A DNA stretch of 64,000 nt from Pieris napi (lineage: Eukaryota; Arthropoda; Insecta; Lepidoptera; Pieridae): NCBI RefSeq assembly GCF_905475465.1, contig NC_062251.1, positions 10,514,047-10,578,046 of the forward strand, read 5' to 3'. Within the stretch, counting starts at the first letter, position 1; every line of letters begins with the position of its first letter. The position numbers were made by a program, and so were the translations under genes. Positions 10,509 to 22,091 of the stretch are shown here, in pieces. The notes beneath the pieces are model-generated. The model was not told the DNA's origin, ran no database searches, and saw only the letters and a program-made list of their open reading frames with translations.

Positions 10509-10939
10509 ATTTTGTGCTGTCATGTTTGTCTTGTTTTACTTTGTATTGCCTCTTCCCCTCCGGCGCCGTACAGTTTGGACGTGTTTTTAGTGAATGTGCA
10601 GTTTAAATAATATTTATTTTCATAATTTAAATAAATTTGGTATCAAAAATTATATTACGCTACCCGGCACGCATGAAGCGCGAGAAGCATTAGATTCTCT
10701 GTGTGTCTCCATTAAATTCTGTGATCCTGGTACCGTGCCTCTATCAGACAACCGCAGGCCCCTCCACCGGTGCGTTGGCCCCTCCCATTTTACGTTGCCC
10801 TGTCCCTCTGTGCGCATACGCAAATCATCTTACGCAATACTGGAAGGGCGGTCGCCAATCAGGACAAGGACACCTGTTGCTAAGACTTCTATCTGTTTCA
10901 ACGGATATTGAACCTTAGTTTTGAGAAACGCAGTACAAA
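10509..10939 (+). promoter_or_regulatory. Probable 5' UTR/promoter region of LINE A
   Basis: More GC-rich (from about 10,560) than its surroundings and ends at the ORF1 ATG. Non-LTR elements of this type carry an internal promoter here. No TATA box was identified. Two overlapping open frames of 105 and 71 codons in this stretch show no recognisable domain and are probably incidental. Confidence 0.4.
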
Positions 10940-12118
10940 ATGAAAAAATCTTCTCCGACACAAGGAAATGTTCAGTTGGAGCGCGATGCAGGTGATAGCT
11001 CAACACAGGAGAGCGATTACGTCAATACTAAATCGCGGCAAAAGCGAAGAGCTGCGCGAGACGAGAAGGACGAGTTCCTCGTTCTAAAAAACGAAATTAG
11101 GGAGTGGCTGCGGTCTTTCCAACGTGACCAAAATGCCAGGCTCGACAAATTGCAAGAACAACAGAACAGCCGGCTGGATGCCATGGAAGGTCGGATTGCC
11201 GAACTTTCCGCAAAATTGACAACAGCCAATAACACTAGCCAGGACATCGGAAAGTCAGTAGAATTTGTTTCCGAAAAGATCTTTGAGCTACAAGAAAAAA
11301 TTGTCAGTTTTAAAAAGGATTGGACGGCATTGTCATCGCAAATAAGTGACCTGGAGGACAAACACGAAACCTTAGCTCGAGCTATGAACAAGACATGCAT
11401 CGAAATCCGAAATGTTCCCAAACAAACACCGACCCCAACGAAGTCGGAGCTTTTCGACTTCATATTGAAACTTTGTTCTGGGCTTGGTATCGAGTTACAC
11501 TCCGGTGATATAAGAGATGTTAGCCGATTTACCAATAGGGAAGATAACATGAGTTGGAACCTCACCGTCGAACTGTCGAACACCCTCCTAAAGAACAATA
11601 TTTTAAGTGCGACACGCAAGTATAACATTGAGAATAAATCTAACAAGCTGAACGCCAGCCATTTGGGACTAGGAGGTAACACACCTATATATGTATCAGA
11701 ATATTTAACACCTAAAGCGAAGCGCCTTTATTTTCTTGCAAGGGAAATTGCGAAGTCAGAACAGTACGAGTACTGCTGGTCTGTTAATGGTAACGTATAT
11801 CTTAGGAAGAAGAACGGCTTTCCTTACATTCTAATTAAAAATGAAGATCACCTTAACTCGCTAAACAAAGCACGACTGGTGTTAGTTGTAGTTTTATGTT
11901 TTTTAATGTTCTTGTTTATATTTAAATTCCATACTTTTTTAAAGTTCTACACAAAGTTTAACACGTACTACAAACAAATATTATCCTATACTGAACCACT
12001 CCACAGATATGACAGTACAATAACCAAACCACTATGTATTGCTATGAATATGAATATGTCAACCCCACCAAAGTACCACTATGATAGTGATAGATTTTAT
12101 ACCCCTACAAGTGCCTAA
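10940..12118 (+). CDS. LINE A ORF1 (coiled coil + FP-like domain), stop codon lost in copy 1
   Basis: The encoded protein is an RNA-binding chaperone of a CR1/Jockey-type retrotransposon. The N-terminus is charged. Residues about 45-150 form a heptad-rich coiled coil. Residues about 155-310 match the L1-ORF1/baculovirus FP-like fold (IEIRNVP, LNASHLGLGG, YVSEYLTPKAKRLYFLARE, ..W.VNGNVYLRK). In copy 2 the frame ends at TGA 32,903-32,905 after 311 residues. Here that codon is CGA (11,873 T to C), extending the frame by 81 residues of low-complexity sequence to 12,118. The ancestral product is therefore the 311-residue form. Confidence 0.75.
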   Translation: MKKSSPTQGNVQLERDAGDSSTQESDYVNTKSRQKRRAARDEKDEFLVLKNEIREWLRSFQRDQNARLDKLQEQQNSRLDAMEGRIAELSAKLTTANNTSQDIGKSVEFVSEKIFELQEKIVSFKKDWTALSSQISDLEDKHETLARAMNKTCIEIRNVPKQTPTPTKSELFDFILKLCSGLGIELHSGDIRDVSRFTNREDNMSWNLTVELSNTLLKNNILSATRKYNIENKSNKLNASHLGLGGNTPIYVSEYLTPKAKRLYFLAREIAKSEQYEYCWSVNGNVYLRKKNGFPYILIKNEDHLNSLNKARLVLVVVLCFLMFLFIFKFHTFLKFYTKFNTYYKQILSYTEPLHRYDSTITKPLCIAMNMNMSTPPKYHYDSDRFYTPTSA

Positions 12119-12204
12119 TTTTCCTTTTTAATACTATTCGACCAATATCTCCCAATCTGTAACGCAATCCTTCACACATTTAGGTACAGTTTTAATGTTT
12201 TTTT

Positions 12205-14290
12205 ATGTCTTCTATTCTATTTATTCTAAAATTCGATAATTTAAGTTTAATTCGAGTTATTGATGATACAAATTTCATTACCAATAAATATTTGAATTAT
12301 CCGGAAGACTGCAAAGTGTTTTTCGAATCCTCAAATCTCACCATTGTTACTCAAAACATCCGCAGCATTAATAAAAACTTTGATAGTTTTCTAGTATTTC
12401 TTAGTAGGCTGCAATTTAATCCTGATTTAATTGTTTTGACTGAGTGTTGGATTGATGACAATTTTACTGGTATTCACATAGATGGGTATTCATGTACATT
12501 CTCCCACAAATTTATTAACAAATGCGACGGAATCGTAATTTTTCATAAAAATAATATTAACCTTAATATAACAGAACCAGCCTTTACAGATGCAAACTGT
12601 TTAGTTAGTCATTTAAATAATAATGCTGTTATCATATCAATTTACAGATCACCTTCTTTTTACAATGTTGATAATTTTCTCGACTCTCTCGAAAACCTCA
12701 TTTTATCGTACAATGGACACCCTGTTTATATAGTTGGGGATCTTAATATCGACATTAAGGAGACGACCGACGATCACAGAGCTCATAAGTTTCTTGAGTT
12801 AGTCAACTTCTACGGTCTTATACAAGGTCATTTCTTACCAACCCGTGGTGGTAATTGTCTAGATCATGCACTCATCAGATCACATTTGCAATCACGCGTG
12901 GCTGTTTGCCCATCCCAAGTGAGTGATCATATGTCTGTTATTATAGGAATTGATCAGACCAAACACCTCAATAATAATCTAGCTAAAGCCTCCCCTATGA
13001 TGAGTAAAGTTATAGACTACGACCAACTATATAAAGATTTAGCAGGGGTCGATTGGAGCTTTCTATATAACATCAAAAATATAAATGAAACAGTTGATGC
13101 TTTCACAAGCACAATTTCAAATTCAATTAATACCAACACAAAAATCTTACATAAAATAAATTCTAAAAGTATAAGAAAGCCATGGATAACTCCTGGGTTG
13201 CTACGTTGTGTTAGACGAAGAGATTACCTGCATATCTTATCAAGAAAACAGCCTAACAACGAACCGCTCCTAAAGGAATACACGCAATATCGAAACTTCT
13301 GTAATAACATCCTTAAAAACCTTAAAAATTTACATGAGGCTGACACAATTCTTAAGAATAAAGACAATAGTAAAAAACTATGGAAATCTATCAAGAATAT
13401 ATGCCACTTAAACCCAACTAAATCCAATTCTAATAAACTTCTTGATCTACAAGAGAACCCTGAAAAATCTCTCGATATTCTGAACGGTTATTTCAGTTCG
13501 GTGGGTAATAAATTGGCTTCCGATATATTGTCTAAGACAAATCAGACTGAACGAGACCTTTGCTATAAAGTTTCAATTACCGCGAACTCGAATTCTTTTC
13601 TATTCCTTCCCTGTGACGAGCGAGAAGTTACAAAAATTATTAGCTCTCTTAAGCCTAATTCTGCCCCTGGCGATGATAATATTAGTAACCAAGTGGTCAT
13701 TTCATTAAAAAACATTATTGCAGCACCAATTTCTTATATCTGCAATCTTAGTATTGAACAAGGTATCTTCCCTGAATCTTGGAAAACAGCTAATATCACA
13801 CCCATCCATAAATCAGGCAATAAAATGGAAATTTCAAACTACCGTCCCATTTCTCTACTCCCAACACTCGCTAAAATTACAGAAAAAATCATTAACATCA
13901 GATTACTAAATTACTTGGAAAAAGAATCTATCCTTGCCAACAATCAATTCGGATTCAGACATAATAGATCTACAGAGGATGCAACCGCTGGATTGGTTGA
14001 GACCATAAGTTCCAAGTTAGATGAAGGACAAAGGTGTATTGGTGTTTTTCTTGATCTAGCCAAAGCTTTTGACACTGTTTCCAGACCACTACTAATCGAA
14101 AAATTAGAAAGACAAGGAATTCGTGGAAATATCCTCTGTTGGTTTAAGTCCTATCTATTCAATAGAAAGCAGAGGGTTCGAGTTGATGGGTATAGCAGTC
14201 AACTAGAAAACGTTTCATGTGGTTTGCCCCAGGGAAGTGTTCTTAGTCCAACGCTTTTTTTAGTGTACATTAACGATTTATGTTCACTCG
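12205..14290 (+). pseudogene. LINE A ORF2: endonuclease-reverse transcriptase, 3' truncated
   Basis: An apurinic-type endonuclease occupies residues about 48-245 (TQNIRSINKNFDSF, LTECWID, GDLNIDI, SDHMSVII). A reverse transcriptase starts near residue 470 (NSAPGDDNIS, PIHKSGN, NYRPISLLPT, QFGFRHNRSTEDA, VFLDLAKAFDTVS, GLPQGSVLSPTLFLVYIND). The frame runs straight into minus-strand copia sequence at about 14,290 and ends at 14,358, just before the catalytic YADD box. The element also lacks its 3' UTR. The usual damage to LINEs is 5' truncation, so this 3' loss points to a later rearrangement. Start chosen as the first in-frame ATG; the true start may be further downstream, near 12,340. Confidence 0.8.
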
Positions 14291-14484
14291 CACAACGTTT
14301 GAGCTTTAGCATCCTTTGCTTCCCAGGCAGCTTTTTGACCAGCTTCCTCTGGTTTTAAAATTGTTCCTTCGACTATGTCCAGCCAACCATAACCTCGCAA
14401 GAGTACGGTTGTTTGAAATTTCCAGATGTTCCAGTTTCTGGAGCCTTCCAGCTTAATAACACTGCTGTTGTTGCTTCCCTCCAT
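14290..14484 (-). pseudogene. Copia-type Gag N-terminus
   Basis: From ATG 14,484 the minus strand encodes about 65 residues with KLEG..NW..WKFQTTVLL, WLDIVEG.I.KP and DAKAQTL, the usual start of insect copia Gag (DUF4219/UBN2-like). It breaks off at the LINE A junction. The element's leader, primer site and LTR lie to the right, consistent with minus-strand orientation. Confidence 0.75.
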
Positions 14485-14658
14485 CTTGCCTTCCTGCCTT
14501 GACCTGCTAGGGCAAGTATTCTTCCTTCTCGACGGGTACGCGTGTCGCGTTGTTAGGTACACTTAACCTTACTTTTCTTCACGCCGATATTTTAACGCCG
14601 ATATTAACATTTGGCGCATATTATTAAATCACAGTTACGGTTTCGTGTCTAGGCGCAC

Positions 14659-14677
14659 CTGGGCCCATAACCTGAAG
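14659..14677 (-). promoter_or_regulatory. Copia primer-binding site
   Basis: The minus strand reads CTTCAGGTTATGGGCCCAG, of the type used by insect copia elements that prime from a fragment of initiator tRNA-Met. It adjoins the LTR end at 14,678. Confidence 0.65.
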
Positions 14678-14771
14678 TGATTTAATAATAAAAGATATAT
14701 TTCTTAAACAAGATGTTTATTTTACCGGACTCATTATTCAATAGTCAATGACAAAAGTAGTGTTGCCAACA
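14678..14771 (-). repeat. Short copia LTR
   Basis: On the minus strand this runs from TGTTGGCAACA to ...ATTAAATCA: TG...CA ends next to the primer site, with AATAAA inside. The 94 bp is short for an LTR, so the outer boundary is tentative. The capsid gene to its right appears cut at this insertion. Confidence 0.45.
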
Positions 14772-14819
14772 TAATAATCAAACTTAGAACTAACGTTATA
14801 AATGTAGATACATTGCAGA

Positions 14820-15647
14820 TTACTTAATCTTAACAATATTGTCCAGTGTTTTACCCTGCACACCAGCTGGTATGGTCAGGACTTTCACTTCACCTCTTGT
14901 AATAGGATATTTAGCCGTAGTAGTGGCAAGAACCTTTTGATGAGCTATTAGTATTGATGGATTAATTTTTGCTCTGCGTATTATTAAAGTTGCATCTGTT
15001 ATACAGACTTTGTACTTATTATCTGCATTCTGTGACATGAGGTTAAATGTTTCTCTCGATCTAACTAATTTTATAGATAATTCGACCCCGTTCATGAGGA
15101 ATTTATCTTGATTGAATATATCCCCATGTAAATGCCCAATCATTTCAACATCCTTTCCATCCTTTGAAAGTTGTTGTCTTTTGTAAAAGCCCTTGTTTGC
15201 CTCATTAGTTTCATTCATTTTACCAGCTGTATCCTCGTACCACAAACCACATGTCAAATGTGATTGTTTGGCGGATGATGAATAATTTAATAGAGTTTCT
15301 ATGAAAGCGCGATATGCATAAGTATTATTTGGGGGTGACACAAGTTTTTGGTTTAGGTAAACATCCAATTGGTTAAATAAAGAATGTAACCAATTATTGA
15401 CTGGTGCCACTACATTAGCTGCATTAACTGCAGAACCGTCTTGATTTTTAATTTGAGCCTTGAGATGGAGTAGTGTATGCGAAAGGTCTATGTAGTCATC
15501 TCCTGTACCAGGTACTTGGAATTCGATAGGTCCATCATCACTTAATGAAGAAATTGGTTTGTAATGTTTCCAGTGTCCATATTCGATAAGTACTTGTTTG
15601 TGTGGAAGGAAGAGCAAACAGATCCAATTCAGATTTAACGCACTCAC
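14820..15647 (-). pseudogene. Major capsid protein of Polinton-like element (F54H12.2-like), truncated
   Basis: 275 codons on the minus strand. Residues about 20-265 give the double jelly-roll capsid family catalogued in arthropods as F54H12.2-like: a YKPISSLSDD.PIEF..PG.GD.YIDL block, VNNWLHSLFNQLDVY, LVSPPNNTYAYRA..ETLLNY, SHLTCGLWYEDTAGKM, GHLHGDIFNQDKFL and YPITRGEVK. The C-terminal half is missing and the frame ends in unrelated residues next to the copia LTR. Near residue 15 the frame shifts relative to the family N-terminus, and the nominal start at 15,647 is GTG, so it is not functional. If the family A element is ignored, it lies about 35 bp downstream of the pX-like gene, completing an integrase-penton-pX-capsid order. 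Confidence 0.75.
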
Positions 15648-15693
15648 ATGAATGATTACACAGGCCTACAAAAAAAAATTTTTTTTTTGGTGC

Positions 15694-16247
15694 AGCTCCT
15701 ATTGTACATATTGTCGATAAAATAGGTTATGTACAATAAATTGACATATGTAATTTTAACTCATCAGCTCTAGTTGACCCACTACCCTTATTTTATTTTT
15801 TTTCCCGCCTTGGTCGTAAATAGTGATTATTACATTCATATCGATAAAGTTTCTGTTACTAATTCAATAATAGGATAATCAAATTTACAACATAATAACA
15901 AGCGCTCTGGTGCAGTGGTCAATCAACAATACGCCAAATGGAAAAATACGCAAGTGAATCATAACATTAACATTTGCATTTGCATTTGATAGTTTTTGGA
16001 TTAATTTTAATAATCATATCCATAGATTCAGTGAAACAGTGTCGAGTTTTTGTTCAACGTGGTGACGCGTTGTGCGTTTGCACTCCGCTATTGGTCTGGA
16101 ATATATACTATTATTTTGGCTAAGTACTCAACTGTCCGATCGCCTCAGTGTAGCAGAACGCTGCCGAGACATCGTTATATAGTTTGTGACGTGGTTCCAA
16201 TCCAGGCAACTCACTTGTTTTTTTGTTTCTTTTTATTAAAAGTTGCT
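15694..16247. other. Non-coding: family A left part, then probable LINE B 5' UTR
   Basis: AT-rich to about 16,020, then more balanced. The join between family A DNA and LINE B is not visible, but the last 100-200 bp before the ORF1 ATG are probably LINE leader. Copy 2 departs at 16,182 (37,212). A 109-codon frame starting at 16,050 is the ORF1 frame extended upstream. Confidence 0.4.
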
Positions 16248-17375
16248 ATGGTGCCTTCAAATTGTTGTGCTAGCTGTCATACTGAGCTACCAAAGAAGGA
16301 TTTTTTATGCTGTCATATCTGCAAGTTAAAATACGACCTAGTATGTGCTAATGTCTCCCGCAAGCGCTTTGTTTAGATGGTCGCAAGACAAAAGGCGTCA
16401 TTTAGATGTCCCGAATGCTCTAGGAAACCGACTAATGTTAGCAATGCAAAGACGTCATTGCTGACTTGTGAAAATTCCGATGGAAGCCCTCTTAGTATGA
16501 GCTCACAAGAAGCAAGTCCGGAGAGTGAACCTCCGTGCTCTGATAAAGTAACGCAGCGAATTAAGCCGTCACACGGACCCCCTTCACAACTACCAGAACG
16601 AGAACTAGAATCATATGTCACTGAAGATAAATTGCGAGATATCTTACAACAGGAATTATCTTCAGTCCTCACTGTGACAATTAAGCGATTGGTGACATCG
16701 GAACTTAATAATCTCACTGAAAAGGTTACTGGATTCCAGGACACAATCTGCTTCCTGAGCCGACAATATGAGGATATAAAGTCTTCTCTTGAGGAGAAGG
16801 ACATCGCAATAGTGAATTTAAAAAAAGATAATGAGAGGTTAAAGTCTAATGTGGCTGACCTAACGAACCGGCTAACTTCTGTTGAACTACATGCCCGGGA
16901 GAATAATATATTGATTAATGGGATCCCTGAGAATAGGTCAGAAAATTTATTTGAAACTGTCCTTCGTATAGCCAAGACTGTGGACTGTCCCCTCACTCAA
17001 GTTGATATTCAGCACGTAACAAGGGTTGCTAAAATAACTAATAGCAGTGATAGGCCTCGGTCCGTGGTGGCTAAGTTATGTAGCCCGCGTACACGTGACT
17101 TTGTTCTGGCTGCTGTGAGCAAATTTAATAGGAAGAATCCACAAGATAAATTGAACTCTCATCATCTTGGTATTGGAGGAACTAAGAAACCTATTTTTGT
17201 ATCTGAACATCTAACATCAGTTAACAATGCTCTTTACGCGGCCACACGCTTGAAAGCAAAAGAGAAGCAGTATAAATTTGTATGGGTTCGCAACGGACGA
17301 GTTTTTACAAGAAAGAACGAAAACTGCCAAGCCTTGCTTATTAAGAATAACGAAACCTTAAATCTTTTAACATAG
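16248..17375 (+). pseudogene. LINE B ORF1: PHD finger + coiled coil + FP-like domain, one in-frame TAG
   Basis: ATG at 16,248 begins a PHD-type zinc finger (CC..C ... CCHIC ... F.CPEC over about 55 residues). TAG at 16,374-16,376 interrupts it in frame, and the next codon is the ATG at 16,377. The downstream 332-residue frame has a linker, a coiled coil (about residues 75-170), then the L1-ORF1/FP-like domain (ILINGIPE, LNSHHLGIGG, IFVSEHLT, KFVWVRNGRVF) to residue 330. PHD-bearing ORF1 proteins occur in CR1-group LINEs. The same stop is present in copy 2, so it predates the duplication; the 332-residue product alone would lack a complete finger. Confidence 0.75.
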
Positions 17376-17444
17376 TATAGTATAGTATATTAGATTGTAA
17401 GCTTTTTGTATCTTTAGCCTAGTAACACACAGATTTTTTTTACA

Positions 17445-20311
17445 ATGCTTGAAATTTATTATCAAAACGTACAAGGGTTGAGAACTAAAACGGCAAGCTT
17501 TCTCAAATATTTGTCAACTTCTAATTATAGGATCATCGCTCTTACTGAAACTTGGCTGAAATCTGGTATTTCAAACATGGAATTATTTGACAATAGATAC
17601 ACTGTTTATCGTAGAGATCGTTCAAGTTCTACCAATACCAAATCGGATGGTGGAGGTGTCATATTGGGAGTCTCCAAAGAAATTTCTTCTTTCAGAGTTG
17701 AGGCATGGGAATCGGATGTGGAGGACTTATGGGTCACCTTACATATAAATATTAATAAAATAATAAAGAAACTTTCGATATGTGTAGTATACCTACCTCC
17801 TCCTGTAAAGATTGGGACTTTGACACATTTTTTAGACAGCGTTGACAGAGCTTTAAACTTAAGCGATGACGTCATTATTCTAGGTGATTTCAATCTAGGG
17901 TTCATTGATTGGAGATCGCTAAATAATGAAGTTTTTATGACACCTTGTAATTATAACAATACACTTGGCTTTGCCTTGATTGATTTTATGTCTATGAATA
18001 GCCTAAAGCAATTTAATAGTATAGGTAATAGCGATGATCGTTTCTTGGATTTAGTATTAAGTAATATGTCTAGTATTAATGTATCAGCCCCCTCCGACTC
18101 GTTAAGTAAAATATACGCGAATCATCCTAGTTTATTGTTAAGAATTGAATATTCTAAAATATCTTTTTTGCGAACGAGAGGTAACACTAAACTAAATTTT
18201 TATAAAGCTGACTATGTGTCTATAATAGGGGATCTGAAAACCATTGATTGGAATGATAGCCTACGCGCTCATGATGATGTTAATGATATGGTATCTAAGT
18301 TCTACAAAATTCTTAACACCACTATAAGCAAATTTGTACCTAATACGACCATCACGAAATCTAAGTATCCGGTATGGTTCAGTTCTTCCTTAATAAAATT
18401 ACTTGCTGAAAAAGAAAAAACACGTAAGAGGTATCGAATATACAAGAATCCTCGAGACGAAATAGAGTATCACATTATTAGAAAACGTTGTCACAAACTT
18501 TATGATGATTGCTACACTAAATATAAGCGAAATATTGAGGCAAGTATTCCTAATAATCCTAAATGTTTTTGGAGTTTTATTAAAAATAGGAAAGGTGGTC
18601 ACTCATCGCTTCCCTCTTGCATGAAAATGGACAATGTTACAGCCCAGTCATCACCTGATATTGCTAATCTTTTCTCATATCAATTTTCATCTGTATATAC
18701 TTGTGATGAATCACTTGTTGGCAGTTCCACTCCAGACGACATTGGCAATGTTGACGGCCTAATGTCCCTTAGCTTTAGAGAGGATGAAATATTTAAGAAA
18801 ATAAAAGGTCTTGATACTAACAAAGGAGCTGGGCCAGACTCGATTCCTCCTATCTTTGTAAAACGATGTAGATTTGTGTTATCTTTGCCCCTAACTATTA
18901 TTTATAATAGATCTCTTAAAGATGGTGTTTTTCCTGAAGTATGGAAAAGGTCTCGTGTTGTACCTGTGTATAAAAAGGGAGATATCACCGACGTAAAAAA
19001 TTACCGTCCTGTTTGTATTTTATCTTGTTTTTCCAAGCTCTTTGAGTCTGTCCTGTATCCCGTAATCTCCAAATGTTTAGACGGCTGTATCATTGATGAG
19101 CAACATGGTTTCAGAAAAGGCCGTTCAATTCAAACGAACCTCATGTCTTTTGTTACTGAAACATGTCGGGAATTAGATCGTGGGCGCCAGATTGATGCCA
19201 TATATACTGACTTTAGCAATGCCTTTGACAAAGTCAGTCACGCGTTACTGATTCAGAAGCTTCGTGGTTATGGAATGGGAGGGAATTTGCTAAACTGGTT
19301 TAGGTCCTATCTTCGTAACAGGCCTCAGTCAGTAGTTGTTGGAGGCGCTGAGTCTACTCCCTATATTGCGCGATCTGGTGTACCGCAAGGATCTCATTTG
19401 GGACCGTTGCTATTCTTACTATTTGTAAACGACGTTAAAAATCATATAAAGCACTGTAAAGCGTCTCTCTTCGCTGATGATTTAAAAATTTATAAAGTTA
19501 TTAACACTGTCTGTGATGCTGCTCTAGTTCAAAGTGACCTTAATGGTATACAACATTGGTGCTTTTTAAATGGTATGATCCTCAATATAAATAAGTGCTT
19601 TCATATTAAATACACAAGAAAAAAAAACCACTTGTTACTGTGTATAAGCTTGACGGCGCACCATTGAAGGAGGTTCAGGAGATTCGTGACTTGGGTGTTA
19701 TTATTGACAAAAAATTAACGTTTACATCGCAGGTCAATAAAGTAGTCACCACATCCGCACGAATGCTTGGATTTCTTAAACGGAATGCAGATTGTTTTGG
19801 TTGTACGACTAAAACAATTTTGTACAACGCTCTGGTGCGCAGTCATGTTGAGTTTGGTAGTATTATATGGAATCCACTATATGCGATCCATTCGTAACGC
19901 GTTGAAAGCATTCAAAGATCTTTTACGCGACACCTAGCATTCATAAGCAGAGGATTTTCACATAGACAACCGTACCATCAGCGACTTAATAAATTTAAGA
20001 TGTTATCTCTTAACAATCGGAGAACTCTAGCCGGTGTTACATTCTTGTATAAATTGCTCAACAACCATTTACAGAACAGTGACCTCTTACAGGAAATCAA
20101 ATTTGTCGTCCCTTACCCATTCCCTAGGTTTAAAATTAACAATATATTCCAAATTCCATCTGCCAAAACCAACCTAGGAGTTCAGGCACCTCTCGTTCGA
20201 ATTCTTCGCGATTTCAACAAATTGAACACAGCGTATCCAGAGCTGGATATATTTGGTAGTGGGCTGATCGGTTTTAGAGAAAGCATTGTGGCGTGCCTTT
20301 CTAGAACCTAA
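17445..20311 (+). pseudogene. LINE B ORF2: endonuclease-reverse transcriptase, one frameshift and one stop
   Basis: Endonuclease: YYQNVQGLRTKT, LTETWL, VVYLPPP, GDFN. Reverse transcriptase: NKGAGPDSIPPIF, NYRPVCILSCFSKLFE, QHGFRKGRSIQTN, YTDFSNAFDKVSHAL, SGVPQGSHLGPLLF and an intact FADD box at about residue 675. The frame is lost after residue 726 at a run of nine A (19,619-19,627) and carries on in another frame from about 19,640. That is stopped by TAA 19,895-19,897 (CAA in copy 2) and then runs to 20,311. Both copies share the A9 run; only copy 1 has the TAA. Otherwise nearly full length and young-looking. Confidence 0.85.
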
Positions 20312-20604
20312 TTTCGCTGTTTTTCTGATGATTTTTCTTTTTTTTCTGCACAGTGCCATAGTTTTTGAAAATTTTATTTTATGTTTATGTTAAAAAATTG
20401 ATTTTATTTTAATGTTTGCTTGCATTGTCGTGTGTGTTTTAGTTGTGTTTTTTTTTTTTAATTTCTATTTGATTTTTTTACTGAGAATCATATGCTTGCA
20501 TTAATTGTCACACATTTTAGATGTGGGATTTTGTGAAATAGTTGGTGGACTTAGGACTGTGTGTGATGTTGTGGGCTTATAACTAAATAAATAAATAAAT
20601 AATT
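20312..20604 (+). repeat. LINE B 3' UTR and (AAAT)n-type tail
   Basis: T-rich 3' UTR ending in a short AAAT/TAAA microsatellite at about 20,584-20,604, the tail type expected for CR1/Jockey-group insertions. The family A start codon follows at 20,609. Confidence 0.6.
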
Positions 20605-20608
20605 AAAT

Positions 20609-21956
20609 ATGACTAGTACGTCCAGATGTTGTGTTAACGATTCTGATACTTTTTGCTATGTTTGTAGTCAATACATACTGAAAGATCAGCGTATAACGAT
20701 GACAAACACTGTGAATCGTTTGTATTTTGCTTATTTCGTTATTGAAATTCAGCACCAATATAAAGTGTGGGTGCCACATGATGTGTGCACAATATGCGTT
20801 GAGCGTCTACGACAGTGGGAGAAAGGCTCACGTAAGTCTTTAAAGTTTGGAATGCCTATGACATGGCGAGAACAAAAAAAACATTATGGCGACTGTTACT
20901 TTTGTATGACAAATATAGTGGGCAACAACAAAAAAAATCTATATCTATATAAAGAAATGGAAATACCCTAAATTTCCCTCAGCACAATGACCTATTCTTC
21001 ATCCAGAAAATGTTCCAGTACCAGCTTTTCACCAGGTAGTGCAGCAATCTCAGGAGGATCAATCTGAAATACCTTATTCTTCCCAAATAGATGACGAATT
21101 TGAATACTGCGGGAAATCATCAAATCCTAACCCATTTTAAGAGAATGAGCTGAATGACCTCATCAAAGAATTAGGGCTTTCGATAGAACGTGCTGAGTTA
21201 CTAGCTTCAAGATTAAAAGAAAAAAAATGCCTTTCTTCAGACATTCGAGTGTGTACATATCGTACGAGAGAACAAAACTTATTGCAGTTCTTTTCGTCTA
21301 AAGAAATAGTTGTATATTGCTGTATTGTCAGTGGTTTGCTGACATTCATGAGTTTGCCGTTTTATCAGTCCAATGAAAACTACTACAATAAATAAATAAA
21401 CGAAGTATGAAAGCAGTTCTCCTAAAATGTGTAAAGAAATGTTAAAAATTAACCCTTGGTTTCAAGAGAAAAAATCATTCTTCACAAAAATTTCCTGGTT
21501 TAAGTACTGAAAAACTAAAAGCAGGTTTCTTTGATGAAAATACGTCAATTAATAAAAGATACTACAAAATTTGAGACTTCTATGAATTATGTAGTACGGC
21601 TTGCGTGGAAATCTTTTGTAGCAGTTGTATAGAATTTTCTCGGAAATCATAAGGCTGTGACAACTATGTAAAATTAGTAGAAGATATGCTGGTTCAATTC
21701 AACGATTTAGGCTGTAATATGAGTATGAAGTTTTCACTATCTCAACAGTAATCTAGATCAATTCCAACACAATTTAGGAGACCTAAGCGAAGAACAAGGA
21801 GAACGAGATTACCGAGACATAAAAACAATGGAGAACAGATACCAAGGAAGATGGGACACTCATATGATGGCCGACTACTGTAGGGGAATCATGCGAGATT
21901 GCCCAAGTCAATTTAATTCGAGAAAATCGCTCAAAAGACCATTTCTTGATGTTTAA
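20609..21956 (+). pseudogene. Family A gene, most complete copy (unnamed arthropod repeated gene)
   Basis: ATG 20,609 opens 120 codons rich in paired cysteines (CYVC, CTIC, CYFC; a likely zinc-binding N-terminus) with VPHDVC and W......YGDCYFC. A frameshift near 20,960 is followed by an acidic linker and a TAA at 21,138-21,140, then the leucine-rich segment, the YRTRE block and a strongly broken C-terminal half ending at 21,954-21,956. A segment near 21,760-21,900 still shows LSEEQGER-like and DRYQGRWDTHMMADY-like residues. No enzymatic motif is recognised. Lying between inverted repeats suggests a transposon protein or cargo. Confidence 0.6.
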
Positions 21957-22091
21957 TGCCATAAAAATATATATTTATTGTAAAAAATGTTTTTTTTTAT
22001 GTATCTCGAAAACTAGAGCTGATAGAAAAAAACTAATTACATTTTTGATTTCACCATGTAAGACATGCTTATAATCAGGTCTAAAATCCCC

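Larger units (their letters stand above)
1..21030 (+). repeat. Tandem duplicon, copy 1 (21,030-bp unit)
   Basis: The sequence at 1 restarts at 21,031 and stays colinear for 16.18 kb. Substitutions noticed: 37, 225, 666, 5222, 8186, 8387, 10321, 11540 and 11873, about 0.06 percent. The window opens inside a gene relic that is continuous across 21,030/21,031, so the unit start is arbitrary and the array probably extends to the left of the window. Confidence 0.97.

Noticed and set aside
11017..11682. 221-codon minus-strand frame opposite LINE A ORF1 (and 32,047-32,712)
   Set aside because: It is a mirror of the real ORF1 reading frame, serine/phenylalanine-rich and without any domain.
15905..15930. 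Pol III A-box-like TGGTGCAGTGG suggesting a tRNA or SINE
   Set aside because: No B box or cloverleaf follows within the expected distance.
16373..16996. 207-codon minus-strand frame opposite LINE B ORF1 (and 39,795-40,418)
   Set aside because: Antisense shadow of the coiled-coil coding region; no start context or domain.
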